Both the position numbers and the translations under genes were made by a program. A stretch of DNA of 19,311 nucleotides from Ghiorsea sp. (GTDB lineage: Bacteria; Pseudomonadota; Zetaproteobacteria; Mariprofundales; Mariprofundaceae): the NCBI GenBank assembly GCA_030950765.1, contig JAUZQX010000061.1:1-19311 (forward strand). Direction: 5' to 3'. Under the pieces are notes generated by a model. The model saw only the letters and a list, made by a program, of their open reading frames with translations. It was not told the origin of the DNA and ran no database searches. This document shows positions 7,131-14,622 of the stretch, piece after piece (positions within the stretch are counted from its first letter, which is position 1; every line of letters starts with the position of its first letter).

Positions 7131-8039
7131 TTACTCTACAAGCCAGTCGTACAAACTACCTTCAGGCTGCTTAGTCACTTTCATACCATAAGCTGCAAAC
7201 CACGATGCTAACCACGAATCATCACCATCACGCAAAACTAATCGGTACTCACGCCTTTGTTTTTGCAATAATGTCGGCACAATACTTTCCACCACCGCTA
7301 ATTTTAATAGCGCCTGCTCCAACATCACCTGCGATGCCAGCGCATGTTCAGCTTCTATCCGCAACAAAATATCATCTGATGCCGTATCAAACTGTATGTC
7401 ACCTTGATAAGCATCACGGATATTTAATAAAACTTGTTTCAGGAAGTCTTGTAACTGGTAGTCTGTATATCCTTGCATAGCCACGTCAGTTTGCTGCAAC
7501 AATTTTGCTGAAAAATCACCTTGTACATCCACATGCAGCTGTAGCTCACCATAAACATCTGTAACAGGTGAGAACGTAAGCATAAGTTTTCGACCACCTG
7601 AATCCAGTTTAAAACCAAAAGTGTCAGACATTTCATATGCATGATTAAGTAAGTTTTTACCAAGAAGCGCATTGTCTTCCGCAACTCCAGCCACATAAAT
7701 AGATAAGTTCCAGTGTGGCTGACGTTTAATCATAGTCACGCCTCGTTTGGTCAAAAACTTTCGCACTTGATTAGGGTTAAACTCTACATTCGCCCCGAAA
7801 GGTGTAGTTTTAAAGCGCAACACCAACGATGTTGCCACAGGCCAAGACTGCGATTTTTCCAGACTCTCAAGTGGTACAATACGCGCCCACAATATGGGCA
7901 AAGCCAACTTGGTTGCATCCCGAATAGCTAGCTCAGGTGCAGTTTCATCATACAGTGCAACCACAAACCTTTCATCTGCCCCAGCAAACAACTGCAATGG
8001 CACAAGCAAGCAGGCAAATAAACAAAATAATAACCTCAC
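7131..8039 (-). CDS. DUF2066 domain-containing exported protein
   Basis: 302-residue protein with a clear N-terminal signal peptide (MRLLFCLFACLLVPLQLFAGA, likely cleaved near residue 20), so probably periplasmic. The body resembles the DUF2066 family: an early 'DATKLALPILWARIVP' region, then mixed alpha/beta sequence. No catalytic motif is recognisable and the function of the family is not known to me. It overlaps sspB by 4 bases (GTGA), with GTG as the start codon, and is followed three bases later by hda. The DUF2066-hda neighbourhood recurs in gammaproteobacteria, which is the main support for the family name. Confidence 0.7.
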   Translation of the reverse strand: MRLLFCLFACLLVPLQLFAGADERFVVALYDETAPELAIRDATKLALPILWARIVPLESLEKSQSWPVATSLVLRFKTTPFGANVEFNPNQVRKFLTKRGVTMIKRQPHWNLSIYVAGVAEDNALLGKNLLNHAYEMSDTFGFKLDSGGRKLMLTFSPVTDVYGELQLHVDVQGDFSAKLLQQTDVAMQGYTDYQLQDFLKQVLLNIRDAYQGDIQFDTASDDILLRIEAEHALASQVMLEQALLKLAVVESIVPTLLQKQRREYRLVLRDGDDSWLASWFAAYGMKVTKQPEGSLYDWLVE

Positions 8040-8500
8040 TTCACAACCCGCAAGTGGCGCACTTTTCGCCCACCATCAAATGCATCTGGTTTTTCCTTAG
8101 CTACATCTACAGCCACGTGTGCTTTTGTTTCCTTTTCTTGCACCAACCCTTCTTGCTGCACTTGCTCCCTCACGCTTTCAGGTACTGCATCTTCCCAGAT
8201 GATACCCGATGACAAGTCTTGTTCAGGTAAATATGCAGCCCAAATACGCTTCATTGGAATCACACAATGTTGTGACACCCCTGAAAAGGAGAAATTAGAC
8301 TCCAGCAAAACATCTCGAATATGAATAGGCTGCGGCATACGTGCGTTTAACACCAAAGGCAAAGCATGATCATGCTTCAAATGCTCAGGTAGCTGCACAT
8401 CATCTGCGGCGGCATCCACAAGAATAAAAATACGCTTATGCTCATAAAAGAAGTCACGCAGTTTCTTGGCTTTCAAAGCATTTTCGAAATCAATACTCAT
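8036..8500 (-). CDS. sspB: SspB-like ClpXP specificity adaptor
   Basis: Adaptor that tethers ssrA-tagged (ribosome-rescue) proteins to ClpXP for degradation. 154 residues. The folded part (about 20-108) carries the family pattern: IFILVDAAADDVQLPEHL, PLVLNARMPQPIHI, FSFSGVSQHCVIPMKRIWA and IIWEDAVPE. A charged flexible linker follows, and the protein ends GRKVRHLRVVK, closely matching the ClpX-binding tail (LRVVK) of E. coli SspB. A good ribosome site (AGAGGTGG) stands seven bases before ATG. In enteric bacteria sspB follows sspA; here it lies between a ferredoxin gene and the DUF2066-hda pair. The match is from recognised motifs; no alignment was run. Confidence 0.88.
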   Translation of the reverse strand: MSIDFENALKAKKLRDFFYEHKRIFILVDAAADDVQLPEHLKHDHALPLVLNARMPQPIHIRDVLLESNFSFSGVSQHCVIPMKRIWAAYLPEQDLSSGIIWEDAVPESVREQVQQEGLVQEKETKAHVAVDVAKEKPDAFDGGRKVRHLRVVK

Positions 8501-8537
8501 CGTCCAACCACCTCTTTATACTTCCCATTCAAACACA

Positions 8538-8873
8538 TCAACTTTCAGGCTGAACATGAAATGCCAAGGTGTCGACAGGCTTTCCATTTTTTAGATGTTT
8601 TTCAATAATTTCATCTACTTTTGCTTCATCCATATTAGCATACCATGCACCTTCAGGATACACCACCATAATCGGCCCTTGCTCGCACACACCAAGGCAT
8701 CCTGCTCGATTTACACGCACTGCAGCAGCGCCTTCCGACAAACCTTCTTCACTCATGCGTTTTTTAATATACTGCAATAAAGGCATATTCTCACCGCAAG
8801 CTTTGCCCACACACATAATGGCATGATGTTTATACGGTGCAATATTTAGCTTATTGGTCATTTCTGTCATCAT
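8538..8873 (-). CDS. Thioredoxin-like [2Fe-2S] ferredoxin
   Basis: 111-residue protein of the thioredoxin-like [2Fe-2S] ferredoxin type (related to the 24-kDa NuoE fold and Shethna-type ferredoxins). Four ligand cysteines are seen: Cys21 and Cys26 in MCVGKACG, Cys59 and Cys63 in AGCLGVCEQGP. They are followed by the family's VYPEGAWY and a C-terminal helix. Probably a soluble cytosolic electron carrier or cluster protein; partner unknown. Two ATG codons stand in tandem at the start. AGGA lies four bases before the first and seven before the second, so either may be used. First gene of the minus-strand cluster, 37 bases before sspB. Confidence 0.85.
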   Translation of the reverse strand: MMTEMTNKLNIAPYKHHAIMCVGKACGENMPLLQYIKKRMSEEGLSEGAAAVRVNRAGCLGVCEQGPIMVVYPEGAWYANMDEAKVDEIIEKHLKNGKPVDTLAFHVQPES

Positions 8874-8894
8874 CTCATCCTATCAATTTCATCC

Positions 8895-8924
8895 ATAATA
8901 TTTGCCGTAGCGTACCAAGATGAA
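8895..8924 (-). promoter_or_regulatory. Candidate promoter of the ferredoxin-sspB-hda cluster
   Basis: On the minus strand TATTAT (8895-8900) is a good -10 candidate, with a weak TTCATC (8919-8924) 18 bases upstream, placed about 22 bases before the ATG. An inverted repeat ACCAAG (8914-8919)/CTTGGT (8943-8948) overlaps the -35 side and could be an operator. Confidence 0.3.
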
Positions 8925-8978
8925 AACCAGATGTCATTTACACTTGGTCTTGGCATCAGTTTGTGGTGAACTTCGACC

Positions 8979-10199
8979 ATGCAAATTCCTCACCATATTG
9001 AAACACGCATTCGACAACACGTCGAAAACAACAAAACATTCAATGCTTATATCTATGATACAGCCCCGCTGAAACGGCGAATCAACTGTTTAAAACGCAT
9101 TATGCCTCAAGGCGTTGAAGTATTTTACGCCATGAAAGCCAACCCACACCCTGCCTTTCTTGCAGCAGCATTGGATGCTGATGTAACAGGCATTGAAATC
9201 GCCAGTCTTGGTGAAGCGTTTAAAGCAGTTGATGCAGGTTTTTTACCCGCACAGCTGATTTACACTGGCCCTGGGAAAAGCATAGAAGAGCTAACATGGT
9301 GCGTAGAAAATCATATTCGAACCATTCATATTGAATCCTTAGTCGAAGCACATCGTATCCAATGCTTATGCGAGGCGCGTAATACCAAGCAAGATATTCT
9401 GCTGCGTATCAATGCTAATTTTGACATTCATGATGCACAAACCACCTTTTCAGGTGGCTCTAAGAAATTCGGCATTGATGAAGAACAATTGGATGTTGCC
9501 CTTCCTCAAATTCTAGCCTTGGATAAACTCAACTTCCGTGGTTTACATGTCTATGCTGCCAGTGGTGTATTAAACGTGGATGATTTATTACACAACTGCA
9601 AACTGGTTTTTGATTTAACCCAACGTATTGAACAACAATACCAAGGTGTAACATGTGACATCATCGATTTTGGCGGTGGCTTTGGTGTAGACTACCTCGA
9701 AGAAGGCACAGACTTTGCCGCCCAAGCTTACGCCGATGGTCTTGCGACTATGATTCAAGATTATGGCTTTAAAAATCGACATTTTGTTTTAGAGCTTGGT
9801 CGTTGGTTGGCGGCGGAATGCGGCTGGTTTTGCACTGAAATCATCGACATCAAAACAAGCCGAGGCAAAAAACAAGTGGTTTGCGCAGGTGGTATCAATC
9901 ATTTTCGCCGTCCTGCCGCCCTTGCCATCAACCACCCCACAAGCATTGTTAATATAAACAGGCCTAAGCTTTTTGATGGGCAAGAATCAATTCACCAAGA
10001 GAAAGTATATTTTGGTGGTCCACTTTGCACTAGCGCAGACAAGCTGGCGAATGATGTCTATATTGAAGAGGCACATATTGGTGATATTGCAGTGTTTGGT
10101 TTGGCAGGCGCTTATGGTTTAACTATGTCCAACACAGGCTTTCTAAGCCATGCTTTACCTCAAGAAGTTGTTGTCACACAGAAAGAAGGAGAACTATGA
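8979..10199 (+). CDS. Fold-type III PLP-dependent amino-acid decarboxylase, substrate unknown
   Basis: 406-residue enzyme of the ornithine/diaminopimelate decarboxylase fold (alanine-racemase-like barrel plus C-terminal beta domain). Features seen: PLP lysine Lys53 in VFYAMKANPHP, HVYAASG (His190), the glycine loop FGGGFG (231-236), ELGRWLAAE (271-280; EPGR is commoner in this family), and GGPLCTSADK with catalytic Cys350. The PLP-contact tyrosine is Tyr379 in AGAYG. Length and the CTSAD motif fit ornithine-, carboxynorspermidine- or siderophore-pathway type decarboxylases; LysA is less likely. No polyamine or siderophore gene lies nearby to decide. First gene of the plus-strand cluster; its stop overlaps the hslU start by 4 bases (ATGA). 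ATG start; no strong ribosome site. Confidence 0.85.
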   Translation: MQIPHHIETRIRQHVENNKTFNAYIYDTAPLKRRINCLKRIMPQGVEVFYAMKANPHPAFLAAALDADVTGIEIASLGEAFKAVDAGFLPAQLIYTGPGKSIEELTWCVENHIRTIHIESLVEAHRIQCLCEARNTKQDILLRINANFDIHDAQTTFSGGSKKFGIDEEQLDVALPQILALDKLNFRGLHVYAASGVLNVDDLLHNCKLVFDLTQRIEQQYQGVTCDIIDFGGGFGVDYLEEGTDFAAQAYADGLATMIQDYGFKNRHFVLELGRWLAAECGWFCTEIIDIKTSRGKKQVVCAGGINHFRRPAALAINHPTSIVNINRPKLFDGQESIHQEKVYFGGPLCTSADKLANDVYIEEAHIGDIAVFGLAGAYGLTMSNTGFLSHALPQEVVVTQKEGEL

Positions 10200-11554
10200 G
10201 CACATCCAATGAAAATATGATGACACCACGCGAAATCGTAAGCGAACTGGATAGATTTATTATTGGGCAGTTTGATGCCAAGCGGGCTGTTGCTATCGCT
10301 TTGCGCAACCGCTGGCGCAGACAACAAGTCGGTTCACCCATGCGCGAGGAAATCACACCCAAGAATATTCTGATGATAGGTTCAACAGGCGTGGGTAAAA
10401 CAGAAATTGCTCGCCGCCTTGCCAAACTTGCCAAAGCACCCTTTATCAAAGTGGAAGCCACCAAATATACAGAGGTTGGTTATGTTGGGCGCGATGTAGA
10501 ATCGATTATCCGCGACTTATTGGATACCTCAATAAAAATGGTCAAAGAAGAACATGTGATCAAAGTAAAAGTCCGCGCTGAAGAGTCTGCGGAAGAACGT
10601 ATTCTGGATATTCTTATTCCTACACCTGTAGAAGAACATACCCACCCTGTTTCTGCTGATGCGCCTAACCCACGCCGAAGCTCTCGCGATAAAATGCGCC
10701 ACAAACTACGCTTGGGCGAATTGGACAGTCGCCAAATTGAAATTGATGTGCCCGAACAACATGATATGCCTATGATGCAAGTATTCAGCAACAACCCCAA
10801 CGAAGATAACAATATGGACATCAAAGATATGCTGGGCGGGCTTTTGGGTGACCGAAAAAAAACCAAACGTGTCACCATCAAAGAAGCCATGCAAATCCTC
10901 AAACAACAAGAGGCCAGCCGCTTGATTGATAATGACAAAGTCAAAGAAGAAGCCATCAAACGCACTGAGAATTCAGGTATCGTATTTATAGATGAGATAG
11001 ACAAAATCACCCACAGAGAAGGTGCAAATGGTGATGTATCCCGTGAAGGTGTGCAGCGTGACTTACTTCCTTTGGTGGAAGGCACATCAGTGAGTACCAA
11101 ACATGGTTCAGTTAGCACCAATCATATTTTATTCATTGCCTCAGGTGCGTTTCACTTAAGCAAACCTTCCGACTTGGTGCCTGAGCTACAAGGTCGTTTC
11201 CCCATCCGCGTGCAACTTAAAGCATTAACTGAAGATGATTTCAGGCGAATTTTAGTCGAACCTGAATGTGCGTTAACACTTCAATACACGGCACTTTTAG
11301 GCACAGAAGGCATCAACCTTGAGTTTAGCGAGGCTGGCATTGCTGAAATTGCGCGCACCACAGTGCTAGTTAATGAAAAAACAGAGAATATTGGTGCTAG
11401 ACGTTTACATACACTGCTGGAGCGTGTCTTGGATGAAGTAAGCTTTGATGCTTGTGACCGCACAGAAAAACGATTGGTTATTGATGATAAATATGTACGT
11501 GATTGTTTGGGTGAAACTGCCCAAAGCGAAGATTTATCACGCTATATTTTATAA
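10196..11554 (+). CDS. hslU: HslU (ClpY), ATPase subunit of HslUV protease
   Basis: AAA+ unfoldase that feeds proteins to the HslV peptidase. 452 residues, close to the usual 443. It opens with the family signature TPREIVSELDRFIIGQ. Walker A is GSTGVGKT (62-69, Lys68), with Ser where Pro is usual. The pore loop is GYVG (95-98), Walker B VFIDEID (263-269), and the arginine-finger region ELQGRFPIRV (Arg334). The intermediate domain spans about 115-240. The extreme C-terminus EDLSRYIL is the tail that docks into HslV, so a partner is expected. Strong ribosome site AAGGAG four bases before ATG. hslV normally lies just upstream; here that place is taken by a PLP decarboxylase. Confidence 0.97.
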   Translation: MSTSNENMMTPREIVSELDRFIIGQFDAKRAVAIALRNRWRRQQVGSPMREEITPKNILMIGSTGVGKTEIARRLAKLAKAPFIKVEATKYTEVGYVGRDVESIIRDLLDTSIKMVKEEHVIKVKVRAEESAEERILDILIPTPVEEHTHPVSADAPNPRRSSRDKMRHKLRLGELDSRQIEIDVPEQHDMPMMQVFSNNPNEDNNMDIKDMLGGLLGDRKKTKRVTIKEAMQILKQQEASRLIDNDKVKEEAIKRTENSGIVFIDEIDKITHREGANGDVSREGVQRDLLPLVEGTSVSTKHGSVSTNHILFIASGAFHLSKPSDLVPELQGRFPIRVQLKALTEDDFRRILVEPECALTLQYTALLGTEGINLEFSEAGIAEIARTTVLVNEKTENIGARRLHTLLERVLDEVSFDACDRTEKRLVIDDKYVRDCLGETAQSEDLSRYIL

Positions 11555-11556
11555 AC

Positions 11557-12159
11557 ATGTCACCCGCCATCCTTACCATTGATATTCTGCGCCATGGCGA
11601 CACCGATGCAGAAGCCGGCAAGTTATATGGGGCAACGGATGTTCCCTTAAGTGATTTAGGAAAGTCGCAAGCGCTAAAGGCTGCTAAAATCATCCAGCAA
11701 GAGCCTGTTTCAAACATCATAAGCTCACCCTTAAAGCGCTGCGCTTGGCTTAGCGACAAATTAAGTACAAGACAGCATATCAACACCCGTTATCATGTTG
11801 ATTTTGCTGAAATGAACTTCGGCGATTGGGAAGGTGAAAATATTAAAACGCTGATTCAACAAGAGCCAAACTTTCGCCAAGACATCACGCAGCTCAACCC
11901 TCCCAATGGTGAAACATTTGCTGATTTTGACCAACGTGTAAGTGCATCTTGGCATGATTATATTGAGCAGCATATCGAACACGGTGGACACCACCTGATG
12001 GTGACCCACGGTGGGGTTATTCGCCTATTGTTAGGAAAAGTGCTACATATACCTAAACAGCATCTTAGCAGCCTGTATATCCCACATGCTGCTTGGTCGC
12101 GCATTACATTCACTCAAGGAGAATCGCCCATGTTGTGGTTTATGAATCATCATGCTTGA
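11557..12159 (+). CDS. cobC: Histidine phosphatase, likely alpha-ribazole-5'-phosphate phosphatase
   Basis: 200-residue phosphoglycerate-mutase-like phosphatase. The phosphohistidine motif is LRHGDT (His13); the second histidine is THGG (His151), and AEMNFGDWEG (Glu85) supplies the acid. In cobalamin synthesis this family removes the phosphate from alpha-ribazole phosphate or cobalamin phosphate. Family membership is clear, but the CobC assignment rests on its place: it begins two bases after hslU and overlaps cobS by 8 bases. No strong ribosome site, so coupling to hslU translation is likely. Confidence 0.82.
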   Translation: MSPAILTIDILRHGDTDAEAGKLYGATDVPLSDLGKSQALKAAKIIQQEPVSNIISSPLKRCAWLSDKLSTRQHINTRYHVDFAEMNFGDWEGENIKTLIQQEPNFRQDITQLNPPNGETFADFDQRVSASWHDYIEQHIEHGGHHLMVTHGGVIRLLLGKVLHIPKQHLSSLYIPHAAWSRITFTQGESPMLWFMNHHA

Positions 12160-12865
12160 AGATAAAGATAAGTTCTTTGCAACGTGGTCGTTCCTGACTA
12201 CTTTCCCAACACGCAAACATGCCTCAGAATCATCCCCTCAATTATCCATGATGCCTTTGGTTGGTCTAAGCTTAGGTCTTATTTTTTATGTCATGTCATG
12301 GCTACTTTCAAGCTTCAACCCGGCTGTAGCAGGGTTATTTATTCTGATTTTGTGGTTGGCTAGCACTGGTTTTTTACACCTTGATGGTGTAGCAGATTTA
12401 TCCGATGCCCTTGGCGCTGCACATGGTGATAAAACACGCTTTTTAGAAGTTCTCAAAGAACCTAACATTGGCTCTTTTGCCGTCATTGCTTTGATATTGG
12501 TCATTTTATCCAAGCTTCTTCTATTGTCCGTGCTAAGCATAACCGAAATCTTTGCACCACTTTTACTCATACCAGCATGGGCACGGTTAGGCGCTGCTTG
12601 GTGGGCAAGCGAATTGCCACCCTTGCATGATGGGCTGGCGACTTGGTTACTTGATGCAGGAGAAGCCAATCTCACAGCTTGGTTTATAACACTACTTATT
12701 TTGTCACTCTTATTTACCCCCATACTTTTACTTGCTCCCATCGTGTTATGGGCTTGGAAAGTATTTCTAGAACAAAAAGTGCAAGGCATGAATGGTGACT
12801 GTTTGGGGGCAGGTATTGAAGTATGCGAAGTGCTACTGCTCGCTTTATGTTGCTTAGCTCTATGA
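12152..12865 (+). CDS. cobS: Adenosylcobinamide-GDP ribazoletransferase (cobalamin synthase)
   Basis: Membrane enzyme joining alpha-ribazole to adenosylcobinamide-GDP, the last assembly step of cobalamin. 237 residues with several hydrophobic spans. The hallmark GFLHLDGVADLSDALGA (73-89; His76, Asp78, Asp82, Asp85) binds metal and substrate, and the C-terminal GMNGDCLGAGIEVCE is the second conserved motif. The N-terminal FLTTFP is also typical. ATG lies inside the end of the preceding phosphatase gene, and the stop overlaps the next ATG (ATGA). No cobU, cobT or cobalamin riboswitch is seen in the window, so the rest of the pathway must lie elsewhere. Confidence 0.95.
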   Translation: MLEDKDKFFATWSFLTTFPTRKHASESSPQLSMMPLVGLSLGLIFYVMSWLLSSFNPAVAGLFILILWLASTGFLHLDGVADLSDALGAAHGDKTRFLEVLKEPNIGSFAVIALILVILSKLLLLSVLSITEIFAPLLLIPAWARLGAAWWASELPPLHDGLATWLLDAGEANLTAWFITLLILSLLFTPILLLAPIVLWAWKVFLEQKVQGMNGDCLGAGIEVCEVLLLALCCLAL

Positions 12866-13635
12866 CCCATCTCAAAGGCAAACGCATACTACTTACCCGA
12901 ACAGCCGAACAAAACAAAAGCACTGCACAACTGGTTGAATCTATGGGTGCCATTCCTATTTTGTTCCCTTGCATTCACATTGATTACTTCAGCACAAATA
13001 TCCAGCAAACAATCAAAGATTTACAAGCTGGGGAGATAAAAAACACCGACATTATTTTCAGCAGCAGTAATGGTGTAAAAGCGGTGGTATCGTGTGTAAA
13101 CAATCTCAAAGAAAGCCTGCAAGGCTTTCGTATTATTGCCGTTGGACGCAAAACCGCACAAACACTTATAGAACATGGATGCCCACCAGAAATCATACCA
13201 GAAAAAGCTTCTCAACAAGGTCTTATTATTGCATACCAACAGCAAAAACCGCCCCAACAAGCCTATTTTTTTCGCGCTGAAGAAGGAAGTGATGACTTGC
13301 TTCTCGCCCTAAAACAACAAGGGGTCGATACCCACTTAATACCAAGCTACCGCGCCAGTTGCTCTAACGATGATGCCACCCCTATCAGCACCCAGCTTAG
13401 CAACAAAAGAATTGATGCAGTATTGCTTGGCAGCGCAAAAACCGCAGCCTTTTATATGCGGCGCATTGCCAATTTAAACTTTGCCAATACACCTGTCATT
13501 GCGGTCATGAGCCCACAAGTTGAAAAAGCCGCTGACAAACTGGGTTTAAAGGTGCAGGTTATCGCCAATAAACCTAGCTTTAGCGCAATGTTACAAGGTT
13601 TAGATGATTATTTTGCTACACAAGATAAAGGATAA
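12862..13635 (+). CDS. hemD: Uroporphyrinogen-III synthase
   Basis: Closes hydroxymethylbilane to uroporphyrinogen III, the branch point for haem, sirohaem and cobalamin. 257 residues. Typical pattern: an N-terminal GKRILLTRTAEQN, then 'FSSSNGVKAVV', the conserved AVGRKTAQTL, and a second half with YRASCS and LLGSAKTAAFY. HemD is poorly conserved, so the order of these blocks and the setting next to hemB matter. Start choice: an ATG at 12823 is in frame, but the ATG at 12862 overlaps the cobS stop by 4 bases and places GKRILLTR at the expected distance, so it is preferred. Not fused to a methyltransferase. Confidence 0.93.
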   Translation: MTHLKGKRILLTRTAEQNKSTAQLVESMGAIPILFPCIHIDYFSTNIQQTIKDLQAGEIKNTDIIFSSSNGVKAVVSCVNNLKESLQGFRIIAVGRKTAQTLIEHGCPPEIIPEKASQQGLIIAYQQQKPPQQAYFFRAEEGSDDLLLALKQQGVDTHLIPSYRASCSNDDATPISTQLSNKRIDAVLLGSAKTAAFYMRRIANLNFANTPVIAVMSPQVEKAADKLGLKVQVIANKPSFSAMLQGLDDYFATQDKG

Positions 13636-13641
13636 AACAAT

Positions 13642-14619
13642 ATGTCATTTGATTTAACCCACCGCCCTCGCCGCCTTAGAAAAACAGCCACTTTGCGTCG
13701 CATGGTGAGTGAAACCACACTATCGGTGAATGACTTGATTTACCCGATTTTTGTGGATGAAGGGTTAGATACGGCTATAGAAGTCAAAAGTATGCCTGGC
13801 GTGATGCGTATTCCTCTCGCCGATGTGCCTACCATGGTCAAAAAGGTTGAAGATGCAGGTGTTCCTAGTGTGATTTTCTTTGGTATTCCTACCGAAAAAG
13901 ATGCCATTGGCTCTGGTGGATGGGATGATGAAGGTATTGTGCAACAAGCCATTCGTGCAGCCAAATCTGCTTGCCCTGATATGGTTGTCATTGCCGATAC
14001 GTGTTTCTGCGAATACACCGACCATGGACATTGTGGTGTATTGCACGGTGAAGAGGTGAATAATGATGAAACCTTAACCAACCTACAAAAAGAAGCCGTA
14101 TCTTATGCCAAAGCAGGTGTGGATATTGTTGCCCCATCAGGCATGATGGATGGTATGATTAAAGCGATTCGCCAAGGTTTGGACAAGGCGGGCTTTGAAG
14201 ATACACCAATTATGTCGTATGCCGTGAAATACGCATCAGGTTACTTTGGACCCTTTCGTGATGCCGCAGATTCTACGCCAACATTTGGGGATAGAGCCCA
14301 ATACCAAATGGATCCGGGCAACCGCCGCGAAGCGATTAAAGAAGCCTTGTTAGATGTGGAAGAAGGCGCAGATATGCTCATGGTAAAACCAGCATTGGCA
14401 TATATGGACATCATTCGTGAAGTTAAAGATGCCACACAATTACCTATGGCGGTTTACAATGTGTCAGGCGAATATGCCATGGTCAAAGCTGCTGCTGCCA
14501 ATGGCTGGATTGATGAAAAACGTGTAGTTTTAGAAACCATGCTCAGCTTTAAACGTGCAGGGGCTGATATGATTCTGACTTACCATGCCCTTGATGTCGC
14601 AAAATGGTTAAACGAGTAA
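13642..14619 (+). CDS. hemB: Delta-aminolevulinic acid dehydratase (porphobilinogen synthase)
   Basis: Condenses two 5-aminolevulinate molecules to porphobilinogen, the first common tetrapyrrole step after ALA. 325 residues, complete. The catalytic-zinc motif DTCFCEYTDHGHCG has all three cysteines (121, 123, 131), so this is the zinc type, unlike forms with Asp in place of Cys. Schiff-base lysines are Lys196 (AVKYASGYFGPFRDA) and Lys249 (MVKPALAYMD). AAGGA precedes the ATG by about nine bases. Six bases after hemD and three before the HemX-like gene. Confidence 0.98.
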   Translation: MSFDLTHRPRRLRKTATLRRMVSETTLSVNDLIYPIFVDEGLDTAIEVKSMPGVMRIPLADVPTMVKKVEDAGVPSVIFFGIPTEKDAIGSGGWDDEGIVQQAIRAAKSACPDMVVIADTCFCEYTDHGHCGVLHGEEVNNDETLTNLQKEAVSYAKAGVDIVAPSGMMDGMIKAIRQGLDKAGFEDTPIMSYAVKYASGYFGPFRDAADSTPTFGDRAQYQMDPGNRREAIKEALLDVEEGADMLMVKPALAYMDIIREVKDATQLPMAVYNVSGEYAMVKAAAANGWIDEKRVVLETMLSFKRAGADMILTYHALDVAKWLNE

Positions 14620-14622
14620 GCC

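Noticed and set aside
8874..8978. Cobalamin riboswitch ahead of the cluster containing cobS
   Set aside because: Only 105 bases are available and no B12-box-like sequence was seen.
10480..11121. 213-codon open frame antisense to hslU
   Set aside because: Ser/Arg-rich shadow of a well-supported gene, without a ribosome site or a recognisable domain.
12823..12861. Earlier ATG start for hemD
   Set aside because: It would add 13 residues inside cobS without family resemblance; the ATGA overlap at 12862 fits better.
12286..12870. 194-codon open frame antisense to cobS
   Set aside because: cobS carries clear motifs and couples to both neighbours; the antisense product has none.
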